Source: Anaerolineales bacterium UBA6055
GTDB taxonomy: Bacteria > Chloroflexota > Anaerolineae > Aggregatilineales > Phototrophicaceae
NCBI GenBank assembly: GCA_002428985.1
Contig: DIYL01000051.1
Span: 1-64,000 of the forward strand
Length of the DNA stretch: 64,000 nt
Reading direction: 5' to 3'
The position numbers were made by a program, and so were the translations under genes. The stretch's first letter is position 1, and every line of letters begins with the position of its first letter. Shown piece by piece: positions 44,603 through 51,963 of this stretch. The notes under the pieces were generated by a model. The model made no database searches and had not been told where the DNA came from. It saw only the letters and a list, made by a program, of their open reading frames with translations.

Positions 44603-45604
44603 CTATGCAGACAACGGAGCAGTTGACCCCCGTACAATAAGCTCAGGTTTGAGCGTAATTGGATCAGGATCTTCGCCACGAATTAACTGGTGTAGCATGG
44701 TCATTGCTAAGCCACCCCACTGATCAAGGTGGTGGTTGATAGTCGTTAGCGGTGGGCTAAAATCACGCGATCGTGGCAAATCATCGTAACCCACCACACT
44801 AATTTGTTCAGGGACGCGATACCCCATCTGTTGTAACAGTTTGATTGCTCCCATTGCCATTCGGTCATTAAAGGCAACAATTGCGGTCAAATCAGGGTGA
44901 TTGATAATCAGCTTTTCTGCAGCAACTGCTCCACTTTGTTCGGAGAAATTCCCAACAACATTCGGCAAACTTTCAAAATCAATCTGGTAGTCGTTAGTTG
45001 CTAATTGCACACCACGCAATCGCTCAGCAATATCCGGTACGCTAATCAAGCCAATGTGACGATGCCCCTGCTCCAGCAGATGTGACATCATCAATCGTCC
45101 GCCTTCAAGGTTATCGCTACGCAAATAATGTGTATGGGGATGATGACCGATAATTACGGTATTTAGGTTGATCTGTTCTGTGAAGTCCATAAGAGGCGTG
45201 ATATTAAAATGACCGTCAATAATTGCCCCATCAAGATACCCACCAGATAGCAAATTGATAAAATTCGGATCGAGCGCCTCATCAATTATTTTGGGTGACG
45301 AAATCAACATATGATAGCCATTATCGCTACAATACGATTCGATCCCCGACATAATTTGCAAGGATGCCAGCGCAGTAAATGGCGTGTCATAAATACGTGG
45401 GAAAATAGCAGCAATGATACGGGTTTCACCAGAGGCCAACGCACGTGCGGCAAAATTTGGACGATACCCCAATTCAACACTCGCTTTTAGCACTCGTGCG
45501 CGGGTTTCATCAGTAAACTTTTCTTTAGTTGAGTTTGATAGAATACGAGATGCCGTCGAAACAGACACCTGTGCTCGTTTGGCAACATCTCTTATAGTAG
45601 CCAA
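44603..45604 (-). CDS. LacI/GalR-family transcriptional regulator
   Basis: 333 residues. HTH LacI (ATIRDVAKRAQVSVSTASRILSN) at the extreme N-terminus, then a periplasmic-binding-protein-like sensor domain (ETRIIAAIFPRIYDTPF ... AIIDGHFN ... GRLMMSHLLEQGHRHIGLIS ... AIVAFNDRMAMGAIKLLQ). The start is TTG 45604 with AGAGGAA upstream; longer frames would add residues before the HTH. It is divergent from the sulfatase operon, with two operator-like palindromes between. Likely a repressor relieved by a sugar or sugar-acid ligand. Confidence 0.93.
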   Translation of the reverse strand: MATIRDVAKRAQVSVSTASRILSNSTKEKFTDETRARVLKASVELGYRPNFAARALASGETRIIAAIFPRIYDTPFTALASLQIMSGIESYCSDNGYHMLISSPKIIDEALDPNFINLLSGGYLDGAIIDGHFNITPLMDFTEQINLNTVIIGHHPHTHYLRSDNLEGGRLMMSHLLEQGHRHIGLISVPDIAERLRGVQLATNDYQIDFESLPNVVGNFSEQSGAVAAEKLIINHPDLTAIVAFNDRMAMGAIKLLQQMGYRVPEQISVVGYDDLPRSRDFSPPLTTINHHLDQWGGLAMTMLHQLIRGEDPDPITLKPELIVRGSTAPLSA

Positions 45605-45826
45605 AATAAAATTCCTCTTTAAATGTGTGAATAACCATCCCGCTTTATGAAAGGCCGTCACCATCTTTTATCCACACCATGACAATAATTTCAAAAAAAT
45701 TGTTAATTATTCTTATACTCAAACTATTTTAGTAATGAAAATTATCTCATCCAACCTAATTAACAGTACACTGTTTCACTGTGCAAAATAAATTGCTTTA
45801 TGATGAGTATAAGAAAATTCGCATCA

Positions 45827-45846
45827 TTACGCAACCGTTTGCGTAA
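45827..45846. promoter_or_regulatory. LacI-family operator O1
   Basis: 20-bp palindrome TTACGCAACCGTTTGCGTAA with one mismatched pair, centred on CG, as expected for LacI/GalR operators. Lies about 190 bases upstream of the sulfatase start and 220 from the lacI start. Confidence 0.75.
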
Positions 45847-45880
45847 AACTTATTTTGAGATTATAATGCTTATTATCAAA

Positions 45881-45900
45881 GGGCGCAACCGTTTGCATAA
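45881..45900. promoter_or_regulatory. LacI-family operator O2 (plus a degenerate third site)
   Basis: GGCGCAACC-GTTTGCATAA matches O1 at the core (CGCAACCGTTTGC) with degenerate flanks. Its centre is 54 bp from O1, about five helical turns. A weaker AACCGTTT core at about 45905-45912 follows 18 bp further on. Spacing by near-integral turns suggests looping or cooperative binding. Confidence 0.7.
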
Positions 45901-45941
45901 ACTTAACCGTTTAACCTGACAAAATTGCCCTTAAATTTAGA

Positions 45942-45969
45942 TTTACTGCTTGCAGATTACTGCTATACT
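45942..45969 (+). promoter_or_regulatory. Putative promoter of the sulfatase operon
   Basis: TTTACT (45942-45947) and TATACT (45964-45969) with 16-base spacing, about 55 bases upstream of the ATG at 46026 and just downstream of the operators, consistent with LacI repression. Confidence 0.5.
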
Positions 45970-46025
45970 CGGAACAATCTGTGCAAATAATGTTTATAAT
46001 GAACTTATTTTTTGTATAAAGGATT

Positions 46026-47474
46026 ATGACAGTGCAAAAAAAACCAAATATTCTATTGATTGCTATTGACTCAATTCGGGCCGACCATATGAGTTGTTAC
46101 GGGTATGAGCGTCTGACCACCCCACATATTGATCGGTTTGCAACCGAAGGGATTCTCTTTGAGCGAACCTATAGTGCGCATATCCCAACCACCCCTGCCT
46201 ATGCTTCGATGTTGACTGGGATGGACTGCTTCAACACACAGGTTGTCGCTCTCAGACACAAAGGCGGATTGCGCACAGAAGTCAAAACGATGGCAGAGAT
46301 CATGAGTGATCAAGGCTATAACACAACCTGCGTTGGTTTTACCGGAAATCCAAGTTCGCGCGGGTTTGATACCTATCTCGATTATGAAGGTTGGGGAAGC
46401 TGGAATGAAGGGCGTAGTCCTAAGGCTCAGAACCTCAACGATGTAACCATGCCTGAACTGGATCGCCTCGTTGCCGATGACAAACCCTTCTTTATGATGT
46501 TACGTCATATGGACCCCCATGCGCCGTACCTTCCCCCTGCACCATATGAGCGTATGTTTTATCATGGGAATGAGACCGATCCCGATAACAAATCGATGGA
46601 ACCGGTAATGAACTTCAAACCGTTCCGCGATTTCTTTGCATCATGGATGCCCCCTGGTATCAGCGACAAAGATTATGTTATCGCACAATATGACGGCGCG
46701 ATTGCCTATATGGATGCGGCAATTGCCTCGATTTTTGAAGCATTGAACACACATGGCATCATGGATGATACGATTGTTGTGATTAATGGTGATCATGGTG
46801 AAACTCTTTACGATCATGAATGCTGGTTCGATCATCACGGGATGTATGACAACGTACTTTATGTGCCGCTGATTATTCGTTATCCGTCAAAATTACCACA
46901 GGGTAAGCGCGTGACCGGCTTTAATCAACATAAAGATTTGCTCCCAACCATTCTCGAACTCGCCGAAATTGACGAAGCAGACATCGACTTTCCATCAGAC
47001 TTACGTTTTAATGGCGAGAGTCTGACCAAACTCATCTCTGGCGAAGAAGCATCATTTGAGAGTGAATTTTATATTACTGAGTGTACATGGATGCGAAAAC
47101 ACGGTTGGCGCACCCCAGAATGGAAATTAATGATTGCACTCGAACCTGATTTCCACTTCAAGCCAGAAATTGAACTCTATAACTTAGTACACGATCCTGA
47201 AGAAAATGTTAATCTCGCCGAACAAGAGCCTGAAATGGTGGAGCTCTTGCGTACACGGATGAACGCATTTATCGTCAAACGCGAGGAAGAAACCGGACTA
47301 CCCAACCCGATGCTTGATCAAGGGGATTGGCACGGTCACGAAGGGGTTGGTGCGTTTACATCGTCACAACAAGCCTACGATACACTCCACATCGGTGATC
47401 CAACACAAGCAGCTAAACTCCAATCCGAATCGCGTGAAGAATCATCAGAAGCAGAAGAAACGGAGACAGACTAA
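46026..47474 (+). CDS. Sulfatase-fold (alkaline phosphatase superfamily) hydrolase lacking the FGly motif
   Basis: 482 residues. N-terminal metal-binding KPNILLIAIDSIRADHMSCYG, middle PFFMMLRHMDPHAPYLPP, and VVINGDHGETLYDHECW are sulfatase-family motifs. The catalytic stretch reads SAHIPTTPAYASMLTG: where formylglycine sulfatases have C/S-x-P-x-R, this has T-T-P-A-Y. It is therefore unlikely to be converted to FGly and is better seen as a Thr-nucleophile phosphodiesterase/phosphonate hydrolase-like or uncharacterised esterase. First gene of the LacI-divergent operon; it shares one base with the next gene's start. Confidence 0.85.
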   Translation: MTVQKKPNILLIAIDSIRADHMSCYGYERLTTPHIDRFATEGILFERTYSAHIPTTPAYASMLTGMDCFNTQVVALRHKGGLRTEVKTMAEIMSDQGYNTTCVGFTGNPSSRGFDTYLDYEGWGSWNEGRSPKAQNLNDVTMPELDRLVADDKPFFMMLRHMDPHAPYLPPAPYERMFYHGNETDPDNKSMEPVMNFKPFRDFFASWMPPGISDKDYVIAQYDGAIAYMDAAIASIFEALNTHGIMDDTIVVINGDHGETLYDHECWFDHHGMYDNVLYVPLIIRYPSKLPQGKRVTGFNQHKDLLPTILELAEIDEADIDFPSDLRFNGESLTKLISGEEASFESEFYITECTWMRKHGWRTPEWKLMIALEPDFHFKPEIELYNLVHDPEENVNLAEQEPEMVELLRTRMNAFIVKREEETGLPNPMLDQGDWHGHEGVGAFTSSQQAYDTLHIGDPTQAAKLQSESREESSEAEETETD

Positions 47475-48478
47475 TGAGCTTAAAAGTAGCAATCGTCGGC
47501 ATGGGTAATATCGGCAATGTCCATGCCCGCGTATACAGTGAACTCGCCGATGTAGAATTGGTTGCGGTGTGTGACATTATTGAGGAAAAATCTGACAAAG
47601 CGGCTGAAGCCTATGGATGCCAAGGATTTTATTCAGTTGAAGAAATGCTCAACAGCAATGTCGAATTCGACGCAGTTAGTGTAACAACAGCTGGTACAGA
47701 AAACGGTGGCGATCACCATGAGCCAACCATACAACTTTTAAATGCGGGTTACCCTGTCCTTGGCGAAAAGCCCATCTCTAATGAAATATCCAAAGCAGAA
47801 GAAATGGTCGCACTCGCCAAAGAGAAAAACTTACGTTATGGTGTAAACCTCAATCATCGTTTCACCCCTGCTGCAGAGCTAGCAAAAAAATGGGTAGACG
47901 ATGGACGTTTGGGTGAAATCAACATGATAGATATGACCATGTGGATTAACAATCCAAACGAAAGTTCACCCCATTTTCACATGCGCGCCCTACATCCTCA
48001 CTCATTTGATGTGATGCGTTACTTTGCCCAATCAGAAGTAGCAAAAGTGCAAGCGTTCTTTAAAAAAGGCAAAGATCGTGCCATATGGTCGAATGTGCAA
48101 GTGAATCTGCTCTATGAGAATGGCATTATCGGTAGTTTACGAGGTAGCTATGATGCAAACTTCGGTGCGGCAGGTACATATGGTTTAGAGACATTAGATG
48201 TTGTTGGATCAGATGGTCGTTTTGTGCTAAAAGACGCCTGTGAAGATTTGACCTTCTACCCTCGTTTCGATACCGAACTGGAAAACCATGTCAACTATGG
48301 TGGCATGTCACACTTTAGTCAGACCTTCAAGAGTCGCATTTCAGTATGGGTTGAACAAAATATCGCAGAAGTTGCACCAGAAGGCATTGACGCGTCAGGT
48401 GAAGATGCGCTCACTGTTCAGAAAATCATTGAAGCTTGCATTGAATCATGGGAAACCGGAAAGGTCATAGACCTGTGA
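47474..48478 (+). CDS. Gfo/Idh/MocA-family NAD(P)-dependent oxidoreductase (copy 1)
   Basis: 334 residues. Rossmann LKVAIVGMGNIGNVHA, AEELP-like EKPISNEI at the family's conserved EKP, and the C-terminal alpha/beta domain with HFHMRALHPHSFDVMRYF. Acts on cyclic polyols or sugars (inositol, glucose-fructose, etc.); exact substrate unknown. Tandem paralogue at 49200-50198. Starts inside the preceding gene's stop region. Confidence 0.9.
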   Translation: MSLKVAIVGMGNIGNVHARVYSELADVELVAVCDIIEEKSDKAAEAYGCQGFYSVEEMLNSNVEFDAVSVTTAGTENGGDHHEPTIQLLNAGYPVLGEKPISNEISKAEEMVALAKEKNLRYGVNLNHRFTPAAELAKKWVDDGRLGEINMIDMTMWINNPNESSPHFHMRALHPHSFDVMRYFAQSEVAKVQAFFKKGKDRAIWSNVQVNLLYENGIIGSLRGSYDANFGAAGTYGLETLDVVGSDGRFVLKDACEDLTFYPRFDTELENHVNYGGMSHFSQTFKSRISVWVEQNIAEVAPEGIDASGEDALTVQKIIEACIESWETGKVIDL

Positions 48479-49203
48479 TAACTGTAATTGGGCGGGGGCA
48501 TTCTGGCACACGTGCCATTTCACATACTTTAACTGCAAGTGGTGTGTATATGGGGTCATCAGTTAATCCGTCTGGTGACCTCATCCCACCACATGACATG
48601 TATCAAGCCTGTCGTGTATTCGGCCGCCACGTCAAATGGAACGGCGCATTGGATTGGGATTTTTCCAAAGTGCATGAGATGGAGATTCCTGAACAATTCA
48701 TCAACTTATTAGAACGTTACTTGGTTTCTGTTTTGACACATAAGAAAGATCTTAAAGGCTGGAAAATCCCGGAAACAACGCTCATCTATCCTTGGATTAC
48801 ACGCTTATTCCCTAATATACACTATATCTTCTGGATACGCAATCCGCGTGATTGTATATTGGGTGCACATGTCACTGATGATATGCGTGACTTCGGTATT
48901 CAATATCCCGAAACAGACAATGAACGTCTGCGCCGTGCCATCTCATGGAAGTATCAATACGACCTCGTCAAATCGACACCAAAACCAGAAAAATGGATTG
49001 AAGTGCGTTTTGAGGATTTTATTGAAAATCAAGACGAAACCCTCAAACGCCTTGAGAACTTTTTAGGTATCCCGTTAGGTCGGATTATAGTAAGACCAGA
49101 AGCAGTCAATCGCTGGAAAAATGATGATGGGGTCAATTACTTTGACTTCTTTGAACCAGCCATGCGCGAATATAACTATGATATACCGGAGGCATCATCA
49201 TGA
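48448..49203 (+). CDS. Sulfotransferase-like P-loop protein
   Basis: 251 residues. PVITVIGRGHSGTRAISHTL carries the 5'-PAPS-type P-loop (GxxxSGTR), and WIRNPRDCILGAH resembles the 3'-phosphate-binding (RDP-like) segment; both suit the PAPS-dependent sulfotransferase fold. Start may be ATG 48448 (overlapping the previous gene by 31 bases) or GTG 48474, which forms a four-base GTGA overlap with the preceding stop. A sulfotransferase in a catabolic operon is unusual; a non-sulfotransferase role for the fold cannot be excluded. Confidence 0.75.
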   Translation: MGNRKGHRPVITVIGRGHSGTRAISHTLTASGVYMGSSVNPSGDLIPPHDMYQACRVFGRHVKWNGALDWDFSKVHEMEIPEQFINLLERYLVSVLTHKKDLKGWKIPETTLIYPWITRLFPNIHYIFWIRNPRDCILGAHVTDDMRDFGIQYPETDNERLRRAISWKYQYDLVKSTPKPEKWIEVRFEDFIENQDETLKRLENFLGIPLGRIIVRPEAVNRWKNDDGVNYFDFFEPAMREYNYDIPEASS

Positions 49204-50198
49204 CACTAAGAGTCGCGGTGATTGGCATGGGACCGATAGGCAATCGCCACGCAAAACTATACAACCAAAATGATCTCGCAGAATTGGTTGGGGTTTGCGA
49301 CATTATCGAAGACCGTGCCAATAAAGCCAGCAAAACACATGGTGTGCCTGCTTTCTATGATGCACAAACCATGATAGATGACTTAAAACCGGATGTCGTG
49401 AGCATCACAACCGCTGGTACTGAGAACGGTGGGGATCACTACGAACCCACAATGCAAGCCTTATCAGCAGGCTGTCATGTGCTCGGCGAAAAGCCTATCT
49501 CTAATAACACCGAGGAAGGTGACGAGATGGTCGCCAAAGCTAAGGAAATGGGCGTTTATTACGGCATCAACCTGAATCATCGTTTCACCCCTGCCGCACG
49601 ACTAGCAAAACAATGGGTAGACGATGGGCGATTGGGACATCTTTTGTTCGTGAATATGGCAATGTGGATTGGTAACCCCAACGAGTCATCGCCGTTTTAT
49701 CATATCCAAGCATTGCATCCCCATACGATAGATGTCATGCGCTACTTTTGTGGTGATATTGACGCAGTCCATTGCTTCGCGGTGAAAGCCCCGGGACGAG
49801 AGATTTGGTCAACAGCGCAATTTAACCTACGCTTCACAAATGGTGTCGTTGGGTCACTGACGGGTAGTTATGATATTGAACGTGGGCATCCGATGGAACG
49901 TTGCGAAGTTGCAGGTACAGGTGGACGATTTGTACTAGAAGATATGTGGCGAGAGGTAACACTATATCCTGCGGATAGTCTACAAAAAACCGTCTACACA
50001 GACCCGCTATTCGGAGGTTTTCATAACTTCGAAAGTACCTTCCGCGAACGCATTGGAACCTTCTTGCAACAAGTGACCGACGGCGTCCCACATGATGAGA
50101 TTGACGGCAATGCTAGCGAGGGTTTAGCTGCACAAAAAGTGCTAGCAGGCGCAATTGAGTCTATTCGTACAGGTGAGGTTGTTTATCTCAATCGTTGA
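49200..50198 (+). CDS. Gfo/Idh/MocA-family oxidoreductase (copy 2)
   Basis: 332 residues, clearly paralogous to copy 1 (RVAVIGMGPIGNRHA, TAGTENGGDH, GEKPIS, NLNHRFTPAA, KQWVDDGRLG, WIGNPNESSP, ALHPHTIDVMRYF all align). Starts in an ATGA overlap with the sulfotransferase-like gene. Two such enzymes with a shared operon usually act in sequence (oxidation then epimer-forming reduction) on one compound, as in scyllo-/myo-inositol or levoglucosan-type pathways; that is analogy. Confidence 0.9.
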   Translation: MTLRVAVIGMGPIGNRHAKLYNQNDLAELVGVCDIIEDRANKASKTHGVPAFYDAQTMIDDLKPDVVSITTAGTENGGDHYEPTMQALSAGCHVLGEKPISNNTEEGDEMVAKAKEMGVYYGINLNHRFTPAARLAKQWVDDGRLGHLLFVNMAMWIGNPNESSPFYHIQALHPHTIDVMRYFCGDIDAVHCFAVKAPGREIWSTAQFNLRFTNGVVGSLTGSYDIERGHPMERCEVAGTGGRFVLEDMWREVTLYPADSLQKTVYTDPLFGGFHNFESTFRERIGTFLQQVTDGVPHDEIDGNASEGLAAQKVLAGAIESIRTGEVVYLNR

Positions 50199-50216
50199 TT
50201 AAAGCTTTTTCCTGTA

Positions 50217-50250
50217 GGGGCGAGGCACAATAATAACTCGTCCCCACGTT
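50217..50250 (+). repeat. Hairpin between copy 2 and SDR gene (REP-like)
   Basis: GGGGCGAG (50217-50224) pairs with CTCG-CCCC (50237-50245, one unpaired T). The left arm GTAGGGGCGAGGC and the overall design resemble the palindrome at 52620-52647 (GTAGGGAAGAGGCA half). It sits between two genes of the same operon, so it could attenuate, or simply be a dispersed repeat. Confidence 0.5.
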
Positions 50251-50280
50251 TTGCGACACACATCAGATGAAGGACATCCT

Positions 50281-51006
50281 TTGAGACGTATACTCATCAC
50301 AGGCAGTAATCGCGGGATCGGCTTGGCATTGGTCAAGCACTATCTAACACATGACAATACAACCATCATCGCGACTTGTCGTAATCCAGATCAAGCTGAT
50401 GATCTCAGCACCGTTGCAATTCATCATCCCGATCGTGTGACAGTATTGCAGTTGGATGTTATTGATCCACAGTCAATTGCTGATGCTGTAAAAACTATCA
50501 GCGAACGTATTGACAGACTGGATATGCTCATCAACAATGCGGGTATCTTGCCCGGCGGTGTTGATAATCGCGACCCTAAAATCAGTGCCTTCGGACAACT
50601 TGACCCTGACGCGATGTTGCAAGTGTTTAAAGTCAATACGATCTCTCCAGTGATAATTACACAATCATTTGCAGACCTATTGCGAAATGGACAAGATGCG
50701 CGTGTAATCAATGTATCCTCGGATGCGGGATCAATTACATTGCGTGACAAAGGCTGTGACTATAGCTACCCATCTAGCAAAACGGGACTCAATATGATGT
50801 CGCGATGTCTTGCGGGCGATTTACGGGATGATAATATCATCGTGGTGTCGCTCCATCCGGGTTTTATCAAGACAGATATGGGTGGTGTTAATGCCCATTT
50901 GACACTAGATCAGGCGATCCCGCAGATGGTCGAGACAATAGACAACCTGACAATGAACAATAGTGGTCAATTTTTCAATTGGGATGGCAAGATTGTCCCA
51001 TGGTAA
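50281..51006 (+). CDS. Short-chain dehydrogenase/reductase
   Basis: 241 residues from TTG 50281 (GAAGGA upstream). Cofactor motif ILITGSNRGIGLALVK, NNAGI, and catalytic YSYPSSK (YxxxK with upstream Ser). Typical classical SDR length. Fifth gene of the operon, substrate probably the same compound handled by the Gfo/Idh/MocA pair. Confidence 0.88.
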   Translation: MRRILITGSNRGIGLALVKHYLTHDNTTIIATCRNPDQADDLSTVAIHHPDRVTVLQLDVIDPQSIADAVKTISERIDRLDMLINNAGILPGGVDNRDPKISAFGQLDPDAMLQVFKVNTISPVIITQSFADLLRNGQDARVINVSSDAGSITLRDKGCDYSYPSSKTGLNMMSRCLAGDLRDDNIIVVSLHPGFIKTDMGGVNAHLTLDQAIPQMVETIDNLTMNNSGQFFNWDGKIVPW

Positions 51007-51067
51007 TACAAGTCACAACATCTTGAAAACAGTTTTATTAAAACAAAAAATTTAGGAGAAACACAAC

Positions 51068-51865
51068 ATGAAAGTCGGCGCAAATTCTGTCTTATTTGGC
51101 GGATACGATATGGAAACATCGTTTAAATATCTAGCGATGGCAGGGTATGATGGGATAGAAATCTCTGCAATTAATGGCATGAGCGAGCATCTGGTATTAG
51201 ATCGCTGGCAAGAAATTACCCCAGAAATCAAACAACTTGCCAAGACCTATGAGCTTGAATTATTAGCAATGGAACAACCCTCGCGCGACAAAGACCTTAT
51301 GGAAAAAGCCATGCAAGCCGCTGTTGAAATCGGCATTCCAATCATTAATGTCGGCCCCGGTGGCGAAACAGATGATCCATCAACATTGCAAGGCACAATT
51401 GATGAACTCGGCGAACTGACAACAATGGCAGAAAAGTACGGTGTGACGCTGTGTGTAAAGGCACACGTTGGACGCGCCATCTATAACACACCAACAACCC
51501 TTAAAGTGATGGAAGCGATTTCATCCGATCACTTCGGCATCGACATGGATCCGTCACACATTCACCGTGCTGACGAAAACCCAGTCGAAGCTATTGCTGC
51601 TGTGATCTCACGAGTCAAACATGTTCATATCCGCGATTGTAAAGGGCGTCAACAAGGGCCCGGCTCACCAGAAATGCAAGCCAATGGGCGGGGTGATATT
51701 GATTTAGTCGGCTATATTCGGGTATTGCATGAAAATGGCTACACCGGACCGCTTGACTTAGAAATTATTGGGGCAAAAGAGTACACACTCGAACAATGTT
51801 GCACCATCGCAGCGGAATCGCGCGGGCATATGCAGGCCTGTTTACAAGCGTGTGGCGCACGCTAA
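51068..51865 (+). CDS. Sugar phosphate isomerase/epimerase (AP endonuclease 2 / xylose isomerase-like TIM barrel)
   Basis: 265 residues: KVGANSVLFGG start, MAGYDGIEISAING, metal-ligand positions GIDMDPSHIHRA and HVHIRDCKGRQQ, and DLEIIGAKEYTLEQ near the end. Typical of EboC/IolE/IolI-like TIM-barrel enzymes. Last gene of the operon, followed by a terminator. Confidence 0.88.
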   Translation: MKVGANSVLFGGYDMETSFKYLAMAGYDGIEISAINGMSEHLVLDRWQEITPEIKQLAKTYELELLAMEQPSRDKDLMEKAMQAAVEIGIPIINVGPGGETDDPSTLQGTIDELGELTTMAEKYGVTLCVKAHVGRAIYNTPTTLKVMEAISSDHFGIDMDPSHIHRADENPVEAIAAVISRVKHVHIRDCKGRQQGPGSPEMQANGRGDIDLVGYIRVLHENGYTGPLDLEIIGAKEYTLEQCCTIAAESRGHMQACLQACGAR

Positions 51866-51882
51866 ACATCTGCGGACATCAA

Positions 51883-51914
51883 GAGAGGGTAAGGCGACTA
51901 GCCCTCTCAATTTT
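51883..51914 (+). terminator. Terminator of the sulfatase/dehydrogenase operon
   Basis: GAGAGGG (51883-51889) with CCCTCTC (51902-51908), 12-nt loop, followed by AATTTT. Marks the 3' end of the operon started at about 45969. Confidence 0.7.
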
Positions 51915-51963
51915 CGGATTAAATCATCAATAATTGCCATGTGTTATGCTTAAAGATGTAGCA

